NCBI GenBank assembly: GCA_022360905.1
Contig: JAKSBX010000217.1
Location: 1-64,000 of the forward strand
Reading direction: 5' to 3'
DNA: 64,000 nucleotides
Origin: Chromatiales bacterium
Lineage (GTDB): Bacteria; Pseudomonadota; Gammaproteobacteria; Chromatiales; Chromatiaceae
Positions within the stretch are counted from its first letter, which is position 1, and each line of letters opens with the position of its first letter. A program made the translations under genes and the position numbers. Positions 8,753 to 16,127 of the stretch are shown here, piece by piece. The notes beneath the pieces are model-generated. The model had not been told where the DNA came from, ran no database searches, and saw only the letters and a list, made by a program, of their open reading frames with translations.

Positions 8753-9559
8753 TCATTCGAACTGTCCAGCTTTTATTTTATCGAGTTGCTGTTGTTCACC
8801 CACCTTACCAAGCGCTATGCCTTGCATGTGCTGTTCAAGGTATTGGCTGATAACCGGATTGCTGTAGGCCGACGCGGGTTGATAGTTTGTCGAATCGTCC
8901 GGCATGAGATCGGCTGGAACCAGTAACTGGTTCTGCCACTGCTGATCTGCCATACAGGCAATTCCCCGAAAGGCCTGATGATTTTGCTGAACGATATACT
9001 GCCGGCAGAAATAGCCACTACCGTCCATAAAAGACAGCTCGGGAAGGATACTCACAGCAGGCAGCTGCCCCACCTGAATGACACTCCCGGACGGACTTCG
9101 ACTGAGAATATCCACCAATTCACTGGAAGGCTGAAGGTCCTGGCTTATCAACCCACCTCTATCATCATAACCGGATTGATTGACCCCGAATATGTATCCG
9201 ACAACCAATGTGACGGTGGCTGCAAGCGCCGGAGACAACCAAGGCATTTGCTGCGGACTCAGGAATGACAGCGCACTCGACAGTTGTTTGATAAGCGACG
9301 GCCTGAACTTCGATTCGGCTCCGGCTTCGCACTGAGAGATGTCTTCTTTGAGTAGCTGTTGTAGTGCCTCCGGCAAAGGCTCATCATTAATGCTGTCAAA
9401 CGCTTTGCATAAAGTAGCATCTGTTGCACGTAACTGATCCAGATACTCTCTTAATTCAGGCTCCTGTTGCAGTCTGAATTCCAGTGCATCACTTTGTTCG
9501 GGATCGAGTTGTCCATCGACATATGCCGAAAGCTGGAGCCTATCTTGCTCGTTCATCAT
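8753..9559 (-). CDS. Transmembrane anti-sigma factor
   Basis: A 268-residue protein from the ATG at 9559, which overlaps the sigma-factor stop as ATGA. The N-terminus (NEQDRLQLSAYVDGQLDPEQSDALEFRLQ) is the anti-sigma domain fold, but the HxxxCxxC zinc motif of classical ZAS domains is absent. A single membrane helix lies near residues 118-138 (LSPALAATVTLVVGYIFGV), followed by a periplasmic domain with two Cys that could sense envelope state. It should hold the ECF factor inactive at the inner membrane. A GTG at 9583 is a less likely start. Confidence 0.85.
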   Translation of the reverse strand: MMNEQDRLQLSAYVDGQLDPEQSDALEFRLQQEPELREYLDQLRATDATLCKAFDSINDEPLPEALQQLLKEDISQCEAGAESKFRPSLIKQLSSALSFLSPQQMPWLSPALAATVTLVVGYIFGVNQSGYDDRGGLISQDLQPSSELVDILSRSPSGSVIQVGQLPAVSILPELSFMDGSGYFCRQYIVQQNHQAFRGIACMADQQWQNQLLVPADLMPDDSTNYQPASAYSNPVISQYLEQHMQGIALGKVGEQQQLDKIKAGQFE

Positions 9560-10062
9560 GCCATTTCTCCGCTTGCGCTGCACAAGGATTTCTGCAGATT
9601 CGCACGAGCACGCGCGACACGGCTCATGATGGTCCCGATCGGCACCTCCAGAACCTCTGCTGCTTCGCCGTAGCTCATACCCTCGATGGCGACCATACTG
9701 AGTACAATACGTTGATTTTCAGATAAGTTAATCATCGCCTCTATGACTCGTTGTGTATCCAATTGGTTGGTGACCTGCATGTCGGTTGCGTTCGCTGAAT
9801 CTGCATCATATCTAATCGCATCCACGGCTTTTGAACGCACTGACCTTGAGCGTATTTCATCAATCCAACAGTTCTTGCATATTCGCAGCATCCATGCGAT
9901 TGCACTGCCCTCCTCCGGTATACCTGCTTTCAACAAGCGGATCACCACATTTTGAGTTAGATCGTCAGCATCTGCCTTTGACCCGGTCAGTGAGTAGGCA
10001 AATCGACGTAGTCGAGGTAATTCCTCTACCACTATCTCTTTGATTTGTTCACTTTTTTGCAT
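9556..10062 (-). CDS. ECF-type RNA polymerase sigma factor
   Basis: 168 residues. Region 2 spans about residues 15-80 (RRFAYSLTGSKADADDLTQNVVIRLLK, then WMLRICKNCWIDEIRS), and region 4 about 108-160 (LSENQRIVLSMVAIEGMSYGEAAEVLEVPIGTIMSRVARARANL). The stop overlaps the anti-sigma start, so the two are translated together. A GGAAT-N16-CGTT promoter on the same strand upstream suggests autoregulation. A matching promoter faces the subtilase gene, implying that it belongs to the same regulon. Confidence 0.93.
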   Translation of the reverse strand: MQKSEQIKEIVVEELPRLRRFAYSLTGSKADADDLTQNVVIRLLKAGIPEEGSAIAWMLRICKNCWIDEIRSRSVRSKAVDAIRYDADSANATDMQVTNQLDTQRVIEAMINLSENQRIVLSMVAIEGMSYGEAAEVLEVPIGTIMSRVARARANLQKSLCSASGEMA

Positions 10063-10089
10063 CGAATTATCCGTTCTCTTTAGCCTGAA

Positions 10090-10114
10090 AACGTTGTACG
10101 CGCCAATCTATTCC
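10090..10114 (-). promoter_or_regulatory. ECF-type promoter for the sigma/anti-sigma operon
   Basis: On the minus strand GGAAT (10114-10110), a 16-base spacer and CGTT (10093-10090) match the ECF pattern GGAAC-N16/17-CGTT with one change. It lies 28 bases before the sigma ATG. Confidence 0.55.
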
Positions 10115-10124
10115 ATATTCTTTA

Positions 10125-10150
10125 GGAATATCAGGCTACCTGAGTTCGTT
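10125..10150 (+). promoter_or_regulatory. ECF-type promoter for the subtilase gene
   Basis: On the plus strand GGAAT (10125-10129), a 17-base spacer and CGTT (10147-10150) mirror the promoter for the sigma gene. The two -35 elements stand back to back only ten bases apart. The subtilase ATG follows 57 bases downstream. Confidence 0.55.
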
Positions 10151-10207
10151 TTCTGTATGATATTTCATTGTTGTTGACCGAAACATCATTCCAAAAAAAC
10201 AGTTAAC

Positions 10208-11755
10208 ATGAAACTTCATAAAAATGCAGCATCATTTTGTTTTATTTTAATTTTTGTCATATTTATATCAGCGGATCTCAATTCCGGTTTCCATCTCATC
10301 CAATCGGCCAGAGCAGACCAGGATGATCTTGAGGAGCTGATAGAAAATGATTTGGAAGAGCAGATTGACAATGATATCGAGACGCAACTTGAAGACGATC
10401 TGGAAGAACAGATGGAAGAGGCTCTGGAAGCACAGCTTGAGGACGATCTCGAGACACAGATAGAGGACGACATGGAAGCACAAGTTGAGAAAGATCTCGA
10501 TGACGACCTGGATGATGATCTAGAGGAACAAAACGAGATAGATGATGACCTGTTTGATGATGATGATGAGAGATTGTTTTCATCTCTAATTGCAGAACGT
10601 AATTTTTCTGATGTGACACTGGATGAGCGGAATTTCTCCCGCACCAGCGGTGTCTGGCTGGTCCTTACAGACCAAAAAACTCTCGATTCCCTGCGGCGGA
10701 TGAATTTCGGTATCATATCCTCTTCCCCGTTGAAAGGATTGAAGAAAGTATTGGTGGAAGTCGTAGAACCCGATGACAAAGACCTATCCGATGTCCGCAA
10801 TCTTCTCTATTCCGTTTTACCCGATGCCGACTTAGTCGTCGACTACAATCATATCTATACCTATGAACCAGAATACATCGGGAAACAGAGCAGTAAAAAC
10901 GACATCAAGGAAGTGCTTTCCCCGCACAGACAACCCCGAGTGCTGTTACCCCTGCCAAAGCTGGAAAAAAACAGAATAAAGATTGGGATTATAGACTCAC
11001 AGGTTGACCATAATCACGAAGCTCTACAAAATTCAAAAATCACTACAAAATCCTTCATAAAAAGCCGCACTGACTTGCCAACAGAACACGGTACTGCCGT
11101 GGCATCAATAATTTCCGGCCATTCTGACAGTTACTTTGGCCTATTACCGAAAATGGATTTATACGCAGCCAGCGTTTTCTATCAGGAAGCCAGACTCGGA
11201 CAAACCGCCATGGTCACCAGTCTGATTCTAAGCCTGGACTGGATGGCGCAGGTAGGTGCGGATATCATCAATATGAGTCTTTCTGGCCCCAAGAACGAGA
11301 TACTGGAAGCAACCCTGAAGCAACTGCATGAGCAGGACATCCTGGTTGTCGCCGCTGCCGGCAACAACGGTCCTGTTGGCCCCCCTCTCTATCCCGCCGC
11401 CTATGATTTTACCATTGCCGTTACTGCTGTCGGCGATAAAAACCTGGCATATACCGTGGCAAACCGCGGCAGTCATATCGATCTGGCCGCCCCAGGAGTC
11501 GATATTCAACACGCTGCCGATAAAAATAGCTATAGTCTTTCATCCGGTACTTCTCTGGCCGCCCCTTTTGTAACAGCTATTACCGCCTGGGCACTGGCAG
11601 AGCATGAGTCTCCCCCTGGAACTTCGCATGACACAGCTGCCATCATCGAGACTATCTACCGGTCAGCAAAAGATCTGGGCGATCCTGGTCACGATGAGGT
11701 TTATGGCCACGGCCTTGTCCAACCACTGGAAAGCTCAATGAGTAGACAACGGTAA
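10208..11755 (+). CDS. Secreted subtilisin-family (S8) protease with acidic octad repeat domain
   Basis: 515 residues: a signal peptide (1-36, cleavage near ARA), an extremely acidic region (37-125) built from eight-residue repeats, a linker resembling an S8 prodomain (about 126-230) and a subtilase domain (about 255-510). The catalytic triad is intact: Asp263 (GIIDSQVDH), His294 (EHGTAVASI) and Ser449 (SSGTSLAAP), with an oxyanion Asn in AAAGNNG. The protein should act in the periplasm or outside the cell. It diverges from the ECF sigma gene with paired promoters and is convergent with an outer-membrane barrel gene. The acidic domain may bind calcium or keep the protease folded; that is inference. 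Confidence 0.88.
   Translation: MKLHKNAASFCFILIFVIFISADLNSGFHLIQSARADQDDLEELIENDLEEQIDNDIETQLEDDLEEQMEEALEAQLEDDLETQIEDDMEAQVEKDLDDDLDDDLEEQNEIDDDLFDDDDERLFSSLIAERNFSDVTLDERNFSRTSGVWLVLTDQKTLDSLRRMNFGIISSSPLKGLKKVLVEVVEPDDKDLSDVRNLLYSVLPDADLVVDYNHIYTYEPEYIGKQSSKNDIKEVLSPHRQPRVLLPLPKLEKNRIKIGIIDSQVDHNHEALQNSKITTKSFIKSRTDLPTEHGTAVASIISGHSDSYFGLLPKMDLYAASVFYQEARLGQTAMVTSLILSLDWMAQVGADIINMSLSGPKNEILEATLKQLHEQDILVVAAAGNNGPVGPPLYPAAYDFTIAVTAVGDKNLAYTVANRGSHIDLAAPGVDIQHAADKNSYSLSSGTSLAAPFVTAITAWALAEHESPPGTSHDTAAIIETIYRSAKDLGDPGHDEVYGHGLVQPLESSMSRQR
10325..10540 (+). repeat. Nine tandem 24-base (8-residue) acidic repeats inside the subtilase gene
   Basis: Residues 40-111 divide into nine octads of the form D-[LIM]-E-x-Q-[LIMV]-x-[DEN], for example DLEEQIDN, DIETQLED, DLEEQMEE, DLETQIED and DMEAQVEK. 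Hydrophobic residues at positions 2 and 6 with acids around them suggest an amphipathic helix with a strongly negative face. Confidence 0.85.
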
Positions 11756-11768
11756 CGGTATTGGATCC

Positions 11769-12728
11769 TCAGAAAATTCGATTCTGCACCCGAACAGTGG
11801 CAAGGTGTTCATTAAAATCAGCCGAATCGAGATTGGATTGGTAATTCCTGTACTCATACTCAAGCAGTATTGAAGTTTGCTTTTGCAACGGAATTTCCAA
11901 ATCAGCCGACAAGCGATGGCGGGTATCGTCTCGTATCTGCCCCCCAGCGGACGAGATATCATCGTAATCACGCGTCTCAAAGCGCCAACCCAATCTCAGC
12001 TTGTTTTGCATATTCATTAGATTGAGACGCTTGATCCAGCGTAGTTTCAACTGGTGACCGTCATAGTCAAAAGCCGAAGAATCGGCATTTTCTTTTGTGT
12101 ACTTGTAACCAGTGATCAGATAGTTTTTTGGACCATCAATAAAATAATATAGATCCACGTTCATCGACAAGGCATCGACATCCCGGTTGTCCTGCCCGTC
12201 AAAACGCTTGTCGGTTAGGGCCAACGCAGGACGAATAAAGATCTTTTTGGAAATATAATGACTGGCAAAAGGGCTGATACGGGTCAGACTCATGAATCCG
12301 TCGCCATCCAACGCTGAATCCGCATAGTTGAAAGACATACCTGCAGAGGTTTTGCTATCGAAACCATAGGTAATACTTGCAGAAAGGAGATGTGTGCGTC
12401 TGTCGAACTGATCCAGATCCTCATGTAGACTCTGAGAGAAACTGTAGCCGGTATTGAGGTTAATTTTTTTGGACAACGCCCGCTTATAATCCACATCGGC
12501 ACTCAGGAGCAGTGCCATATCACTCTTGGAGGTAGCGACGTCCAGCTCCTCGACTGTAATATTACTGTCATATTGAGTGCCCAAACTGCCTTCCACTTTG
12601 AAAGGTTTCGATTTTTCATCTGCCAGCGCAGGTAACGCCAGTAGACTGCCTAGCATAATCGATGAAAATATTACAATTTTGTTACCAATCTGTTTATACG
12701 ACTTTTTCATTGTCTTCAATGGATTCAT
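11769..12728 (-). CDS. Outer-membrane beta-barrel protein
   Basis: 319 residues with a signal peptide (about 1-36, ALPALA before DEKSK) and alternating amphipathic strands throughout. The last residues (VRVQNRIF) form the terminal-Phe strand recognised by BAM. The pattern (GSLGTQYDSNITVEE near the start, then paired strands such as LTDKRFDGQDNRDVDALSMNVDLYYF) resembles porin-like barrels of the DUF560/surface lipoprotein assembly type, but lacks the TPR domain of true Slam proteins. It is convergent with the subtilase gene, 13 bases apart. Start choice between M1 and M7 is open. A role in passing the protease or its products through the outer membrane is only a guess from context. Confidence 0.72.
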   Translation of the reverse strand: MNPLKTMKKSYKQIGNKIVIFSSIMLGSLLALPALADEKSKPFKVEGSLGTQYDSNITVEELDVATSKSDMALLLSADVDYKRALSKKINLNTGYSFSQSLHEDLDQFDRRTHLLSASITYGFDSKTSAGMSFNYADSALDGDGFMSLTRISPFASHYISKKIFIRPALALTDKRFDGQDNRDVDALSMNVDLYYFIDGPKNYLITGYKYTKENADSSAFDYDGHQLKLRWIKRLNLMNMQNKLRLGWRFETRDYDDISSAGGQIRDDTRHRLSADLEIPLQKQTSILLEYEYRNYQSNLDSADFNEHLATVRVQNRIF

Positions 12729-13037
12729 CTCTCCGAAACCTATCAGGCCTGGCTGGGTTTACACCAACCGGCCATATAGGTCTGCCTGTTTTCACGATAG
12801 TATGATTAAAAATCTATTCGGTACTTATTTAAAGGATAGTTCCACTATCCTTACCATCTATACCTCCATCCTGGTCCAACTGACACCTCCCAAGTCCGAG
12901 TCACTATAACGTGGGGCAGCTTCTCACGCACCATATTTCTCAATATATTGGACTCGATGTCAGCATTCATGTATTGCTCTTGGAGCTGATTGAACCATGG
13001 CAAGTGGCTCTCTTGCATGGTTTTCAAAGTAACATAA
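12729..13037. other. Intergenic gap, nothing firm
   Basis: About 300 bases between the barrel gene start and the ABC transporter stop. A 71-codon minus-strand frame (12851-13066) overlaps the ABC gene end and has no family resemblance; I do not call it. No terminator with a clear T-run was found. Confidence 0.4.
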
Positions 13038-14708
13038 TCAATACTCTGCACAATCATAACGTTCATGTATATGTAATTGGTCTAGATGCAAACATCTACC
13101 CGGCTTGTGCAAATTTAGTTTGCGGTGGTGACTTACTTCGATCACTGAACCTCGAAACTGTGTCAGTGCCTGTTCAATGACAGCCAGTGAGCGGATATCG
13201 AGATGTGCATCCAATTCATCCAACAACAGTATCCGTGGCTGCATCAATAGAGTACGCGCCAAAACAATGCGTTTACGCTCACCAACCGATAGATTTTTGC
13301 CACCTTCGCTCAGGCGCGTATCAAGCCCTCTCGGTAAAATTTGAATTAGATCGACAAGATCGCACTGACGGATGACACGGTGAATATCCTCGGCGCTGGC
13401 TTTGGGATTGGCATAAGTAAGATTACGTTTGAGTGACCCACGCATCAGTCCCATGTCGGGAGAGACCAGTCCGATACCGGAAACCGGAATCCTTTCACCC
13501 TTGTCGCTGACCAGGGTCTGTCCATCAAGCGTCAGCACGCCTGTCTGTAACGGTAGGACACCGGCTATGGTCAACAGCAAGCTGGTTTTACCGCTACCGT
13601 TGCCTCCATCCAAAACAATGTGATGTCCGGCAGGGACCGAAAAATCACTAGGCTCCAAGAGACCCTCTATAGCGACCCCTTTCGCGATCAGATTTCCGAA
13701 GTCTGATGTGGGTGCAATCGCCTCGGAGCTTTTAACAGACTGCATATATCGCGGATGTACCTTCAGAAATAAGGCAATTTTTTCATTGGATACTTGCCAC
13801 TGCTTCCAGTAGTCCATAATGCGGCCCATATCCCGCATCGGTGTCAGCAACAGACCCAACAGCGTCATACTGGCCGCAACATCACCGAGGGACAACTGGC
13901 CTGATTCCACCAGCATACCAGCAACCACCAATATGGCACCGGTCATCAGCACCGTGATCGCTTCGAGGGCGCCAAACAACGCACCTGTAATATGTGCCCT
14001 TTTCAGGTTTGCATCGTACAAAGACTCACTTTGCCTGCGTACACGACGAATCTCACGCCGCTCCTGAATGCAAGCCTGCACTGTTGTTAATGTATTGATA
14101 CGATCCGTCACTGTCGCTGCCAAACGTGCGCGATATTTGCGAACGGCTCTTATCGATATTGACAGTTTTGAACCAATAACGACACACAGCACAACGGCCA
14201 ATAATACGGCACCAATGACAAACAGCATAAGTACAGGTTGTCTAAACGCCAACAGCGCTAGAATGGATATCACTGTACTGACAATGACCACCAAACGAGC
14301 CATGCCTAACGCCACCCATTGCCGCAGTCCGCTCAAATCGGTTACAAAACGCAACGCCATAGCACCATGGGAAAAACGTTGTGCCGATCGTTGATCGGCA
14401 AACATTAAATGCCTGAACAATCTCAATCTGACCTGAACAATATAATCCTGGCCGAGATGTTCAGCGAATACCCGTTCAGCCCAGCGCAATATTGCCAACG
14501 ATACCGCGGCGAGTAATATCAAGACTACCAACCACGAGATGCCGGTATTGTTGTCGCCAATACTGGTGAATACCTGCGCGACAAGCGCGCTGACTCCCAT
14601 AATCACGACGGCCTGAATAAACCCGAAGACCACCAAGCTGGCAAGGTATCGCTTACGCTTTCCTTGCCAAACAGGTGTTCTTTCATCAGTGGATTCCGAT
14701 GAGTACAT
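13038..14708 (-). CDS. ABC exporter, fused membrane and ATPase domains
   Basis: 556 residues: a six-helix type-1 exporter domain (about 20-305) and an ATPase domain (about 335-545). Walker A is GGNGSGKTS, the signature is LSVGERKRIVLART, Walker B is ILLLDELDAHLD and the switch His lies in EVSHH. The Glu after Walker B is present, so it should hydrolyse ATP; it probably works as a homodimer in the inner membrane. The closest familiar architecture is CydC/MsbA-type. Its gene follows that of a P-loop protein by about 48 bases on the same strand, so the pair is likely an operon. Substrate unknown. Confidence 0.82.
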   Translation of the reverse strand: MYSSESTDERTPVWQGKRKRYLASLVVFGFIQAVVIMGVSALVAQVFTSIGDNNTGISWLVVLILLAAVSLAILRWAERVFAEHLGQDYIVQVRLRLFRHLMFADQRSAQRFSHGAMALRFVTDLSGLRQWVALGMARLVVIVSTVISILALLAFRQPVLMLFVIGAVLLAVVLCVVIGSKLSISIRAVRKYRARLAATVTDRINTLTTVQACIQERREIRRVRRQSESLYDANLKRAHITGALFGALEAITVLMTGAILVVAGMLVESGQLSLGDVAASMTLLGLLLTPMRDMGRIMDYWKQWQVSNEKIALFLKVHPRYMQSVKSSEAIAPTSDFGNLIAKGVAIEGLLEPSDFSVPAGHHIVLDGGNGSGKTSLLLTIAGVLPLQTGVLTLDGQTLVSDKGERIPVSGIGLVSPDMGLMRGSLKRNLTYANPKASAEDIHRVIRQCDLVDLIQILPRGLDTRLSEGGKNLSVGERKRIVLARTLLMQPRILLLDELDAHLDIRSLAVIEQALTQFRGSVIEVSHHRKLNLHKPGRCLHLDQLHIHERYDCAEY

Positions 14709-14756
14709 CGTAGATACTCTTCTTTCTTACACGCGTTTTTAGAATAAGTGTTGCTG

Positions 14757-15905
14757 TTACGCTCTAAAAGCATCAGCCTGATTGCCTTCATTACCATGAT
14801 CAGTGTCGCCAACAGGAGAACTAATTTGAGCATGCGCCGGTAGTTGCATTATTGCTGACGCCTTTACAAAACTTTCAGGCAGAATCGTCTGCAGTCGTGT
14901 GGGTGATGTCAGTTCTTCAGACGTCAGAGGATTGACCGGAACCAGCGCACTTAGCTCTCGCATTGCCAGCGGGGATAAAGCCAAGGTGCCGCAAATACCC
15001 AGAATCGGCAGTTGCTGATCTCGGAGCCAGCGATAACCGCTATAGGCTCCAAGTGCATCACCCGCAGCAAAAAGCACCCCACTCGCTCTGGATTTGATCA
15101 ATGACGACTGGAGGAGTAACCCAGTTTCTGGATGTGAGACACCATCGGCTATCTCTGCCACAACCACATTGACATCACTATCGGTAGCAATTCTGTCAAG
15201 CAACAGTTCCGCAACTTCCAGAAGGGCTTCCTGGCTTGCCAAATAGGTGGATGGCATACCCGCATCGGTAAAATCCAATACGTGTTTCGCTCCTGAGTCC
15301 CACATACGCCAGAGATCGCCACCAGCACCTGTGCCAGTAATTTTTATAGCGCCAACGCTATAACCCATGGCAGTCAAACCCCTGATAAGACTACAGGCAG
15401 TATGCGTCTTTCCCGAGTTCATAGAGGTACCACAAGAGACAAACAATGGCAGTCTTGGCGTGTCGCATGAGGTATCCGGAAGTCTGTAATCACTCAGATT
15501 AAGTGCTTTTCCCTGCTCATCGGCCAAAACCCCCACTGGGCGTATTTTTGTCGCTTCCACCATTTTTCTATGACGGGTTATCTCTGTGGCGGCAATACCT
15601 CCGGCTGCGATCATTGAACAGGATGACAGGCTATACGGCACCACACCTTCAAACTGATCCGGGGCATAACGATTCCCATAAGCAAGAATCACGAGGTCGC
15701 CAGGTTCAATCGTTGCTCGCCGGCCATTATCCAGTTCGATGCGTTTGTGCTGACCCAACTGTTCAACGGTGGCCAATACAATATCACCCACTTCCGGTTG
15801 ATAGGGCTCACGAATCAGGCATCTTGCATCAAGCAGGTCCACTCTGCGGCAGGTAAAGGATAACTTTGCAGAATTCAGTTGATCACTCGGCAGTTCAATT
15901 TTCAT
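14757..15905 (-). CDS. P-loop protein of DUF1611-like type, partner of the ABC exporter
   Basis: 382 residues from the ATG at 15905, which has GGAG six bases upstream; longer frames start with weaker codons. Residues 1-100 form a small beta-rich domain (PEVGDIVLATVEQLGQHKRIELDNGRRA) of unknown role. From about residue 150 there is a P-loop, SCGTSMNSGKTHTA, followed by GAIKITGTGAGGDLWRMWDSGA, similar to DUF1611 and dethiobiotin-synthetase-like NTPases. Enzymes of that class make acyl or amide bonds with ATP. Location directly before an exporter gene suggests that it makes or activates the small molecule exported; this is inference. I know no characterised ortholog. Confidence 0.6.
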   Translation of the reverse strand: MKIELPSDQLNSAKLSFTCRRVDLLDARCLIREPYQPEVGDIVLATVEQLGQHKRIELDNGRRATIEPGDLVILAYGNRYAPDQFEGVVPYSLSSCSMIAAGGIAATEITRHRKMVEATKIRPVGVLADEQGKALNLSDYRLPDTSCDTPRLPLFVSCGTSMNSGKTHTACSLIRGLTAMGYSVGAIKITGTGAGGDLWRMWDSGAKHVLDFTDAGMPSTYLASQEALLEVAELLLDRIATDSDVNVVVAEIADGVSHPETGLLLQSSLIKSRASGVLFAAGDALGAYSGYRWLRDQQLPILGICGTLALSPLAMRELSALVPVNPLTSEELTSPTRLQTILPESFVKASAIMQLPAHAQISSPVGDTDHGNEGNQADAFRA

Positions 15906-16004
15906 CTCTTTCTCCATAATCGTATAAAACCTGCTAGGGGCAGATCTCCCTTGCGAAATATTCAAAAGCGTTCGTAGGGATAACGATCCGACAAAGGATC
16001 TATT

Positions 16005-16028
16005 CCAAAATATTCACAAATATTTTGG
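16005..16028. repeat. Perfect AT-rich inverted repeat
   Basis: Arms CCAAAATATT and AATATTTTGG flank a CACA centre. It lies 100 bases upstream of the P-loop/ABC operon and 100 bases beyond the RND pump stop, so it could be an operator for the former or a terminator for the latter. There is no T-run after it on the minus strand, which favours an operator. Confidence 0.45.
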
Positions 16029-16127
16029 TTCAAGATGAATTCGGTCTGAGGTTTATGCGGATATGAGGGAATCGAAGGGATCTCACCTTTCACTCATGTA
16101 TATTGAGCAAACAGTAGCTCTGTCTAC

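Noticed and set aside
10216..10800. Serine-rich frame antisense to the acidic repeat of the subtilase
   Set aside because: It is the mirror image of the Asp/Glu codons of the repeat and has no ribosome-binding site.
11769..12728. Barrel protein considered as a Slam translocon
   Set aside because: It lacks the N-terminal TPR domain and is shorter than Slam; only a general outer-membrane barrel call is justified.
12851..13066. 71-codon minus-strand frame next to the ABC exporter
   Set aside because: It overlaps the end of the exporter gene, has no convincing ribosome-binding site and no recognisable domain.
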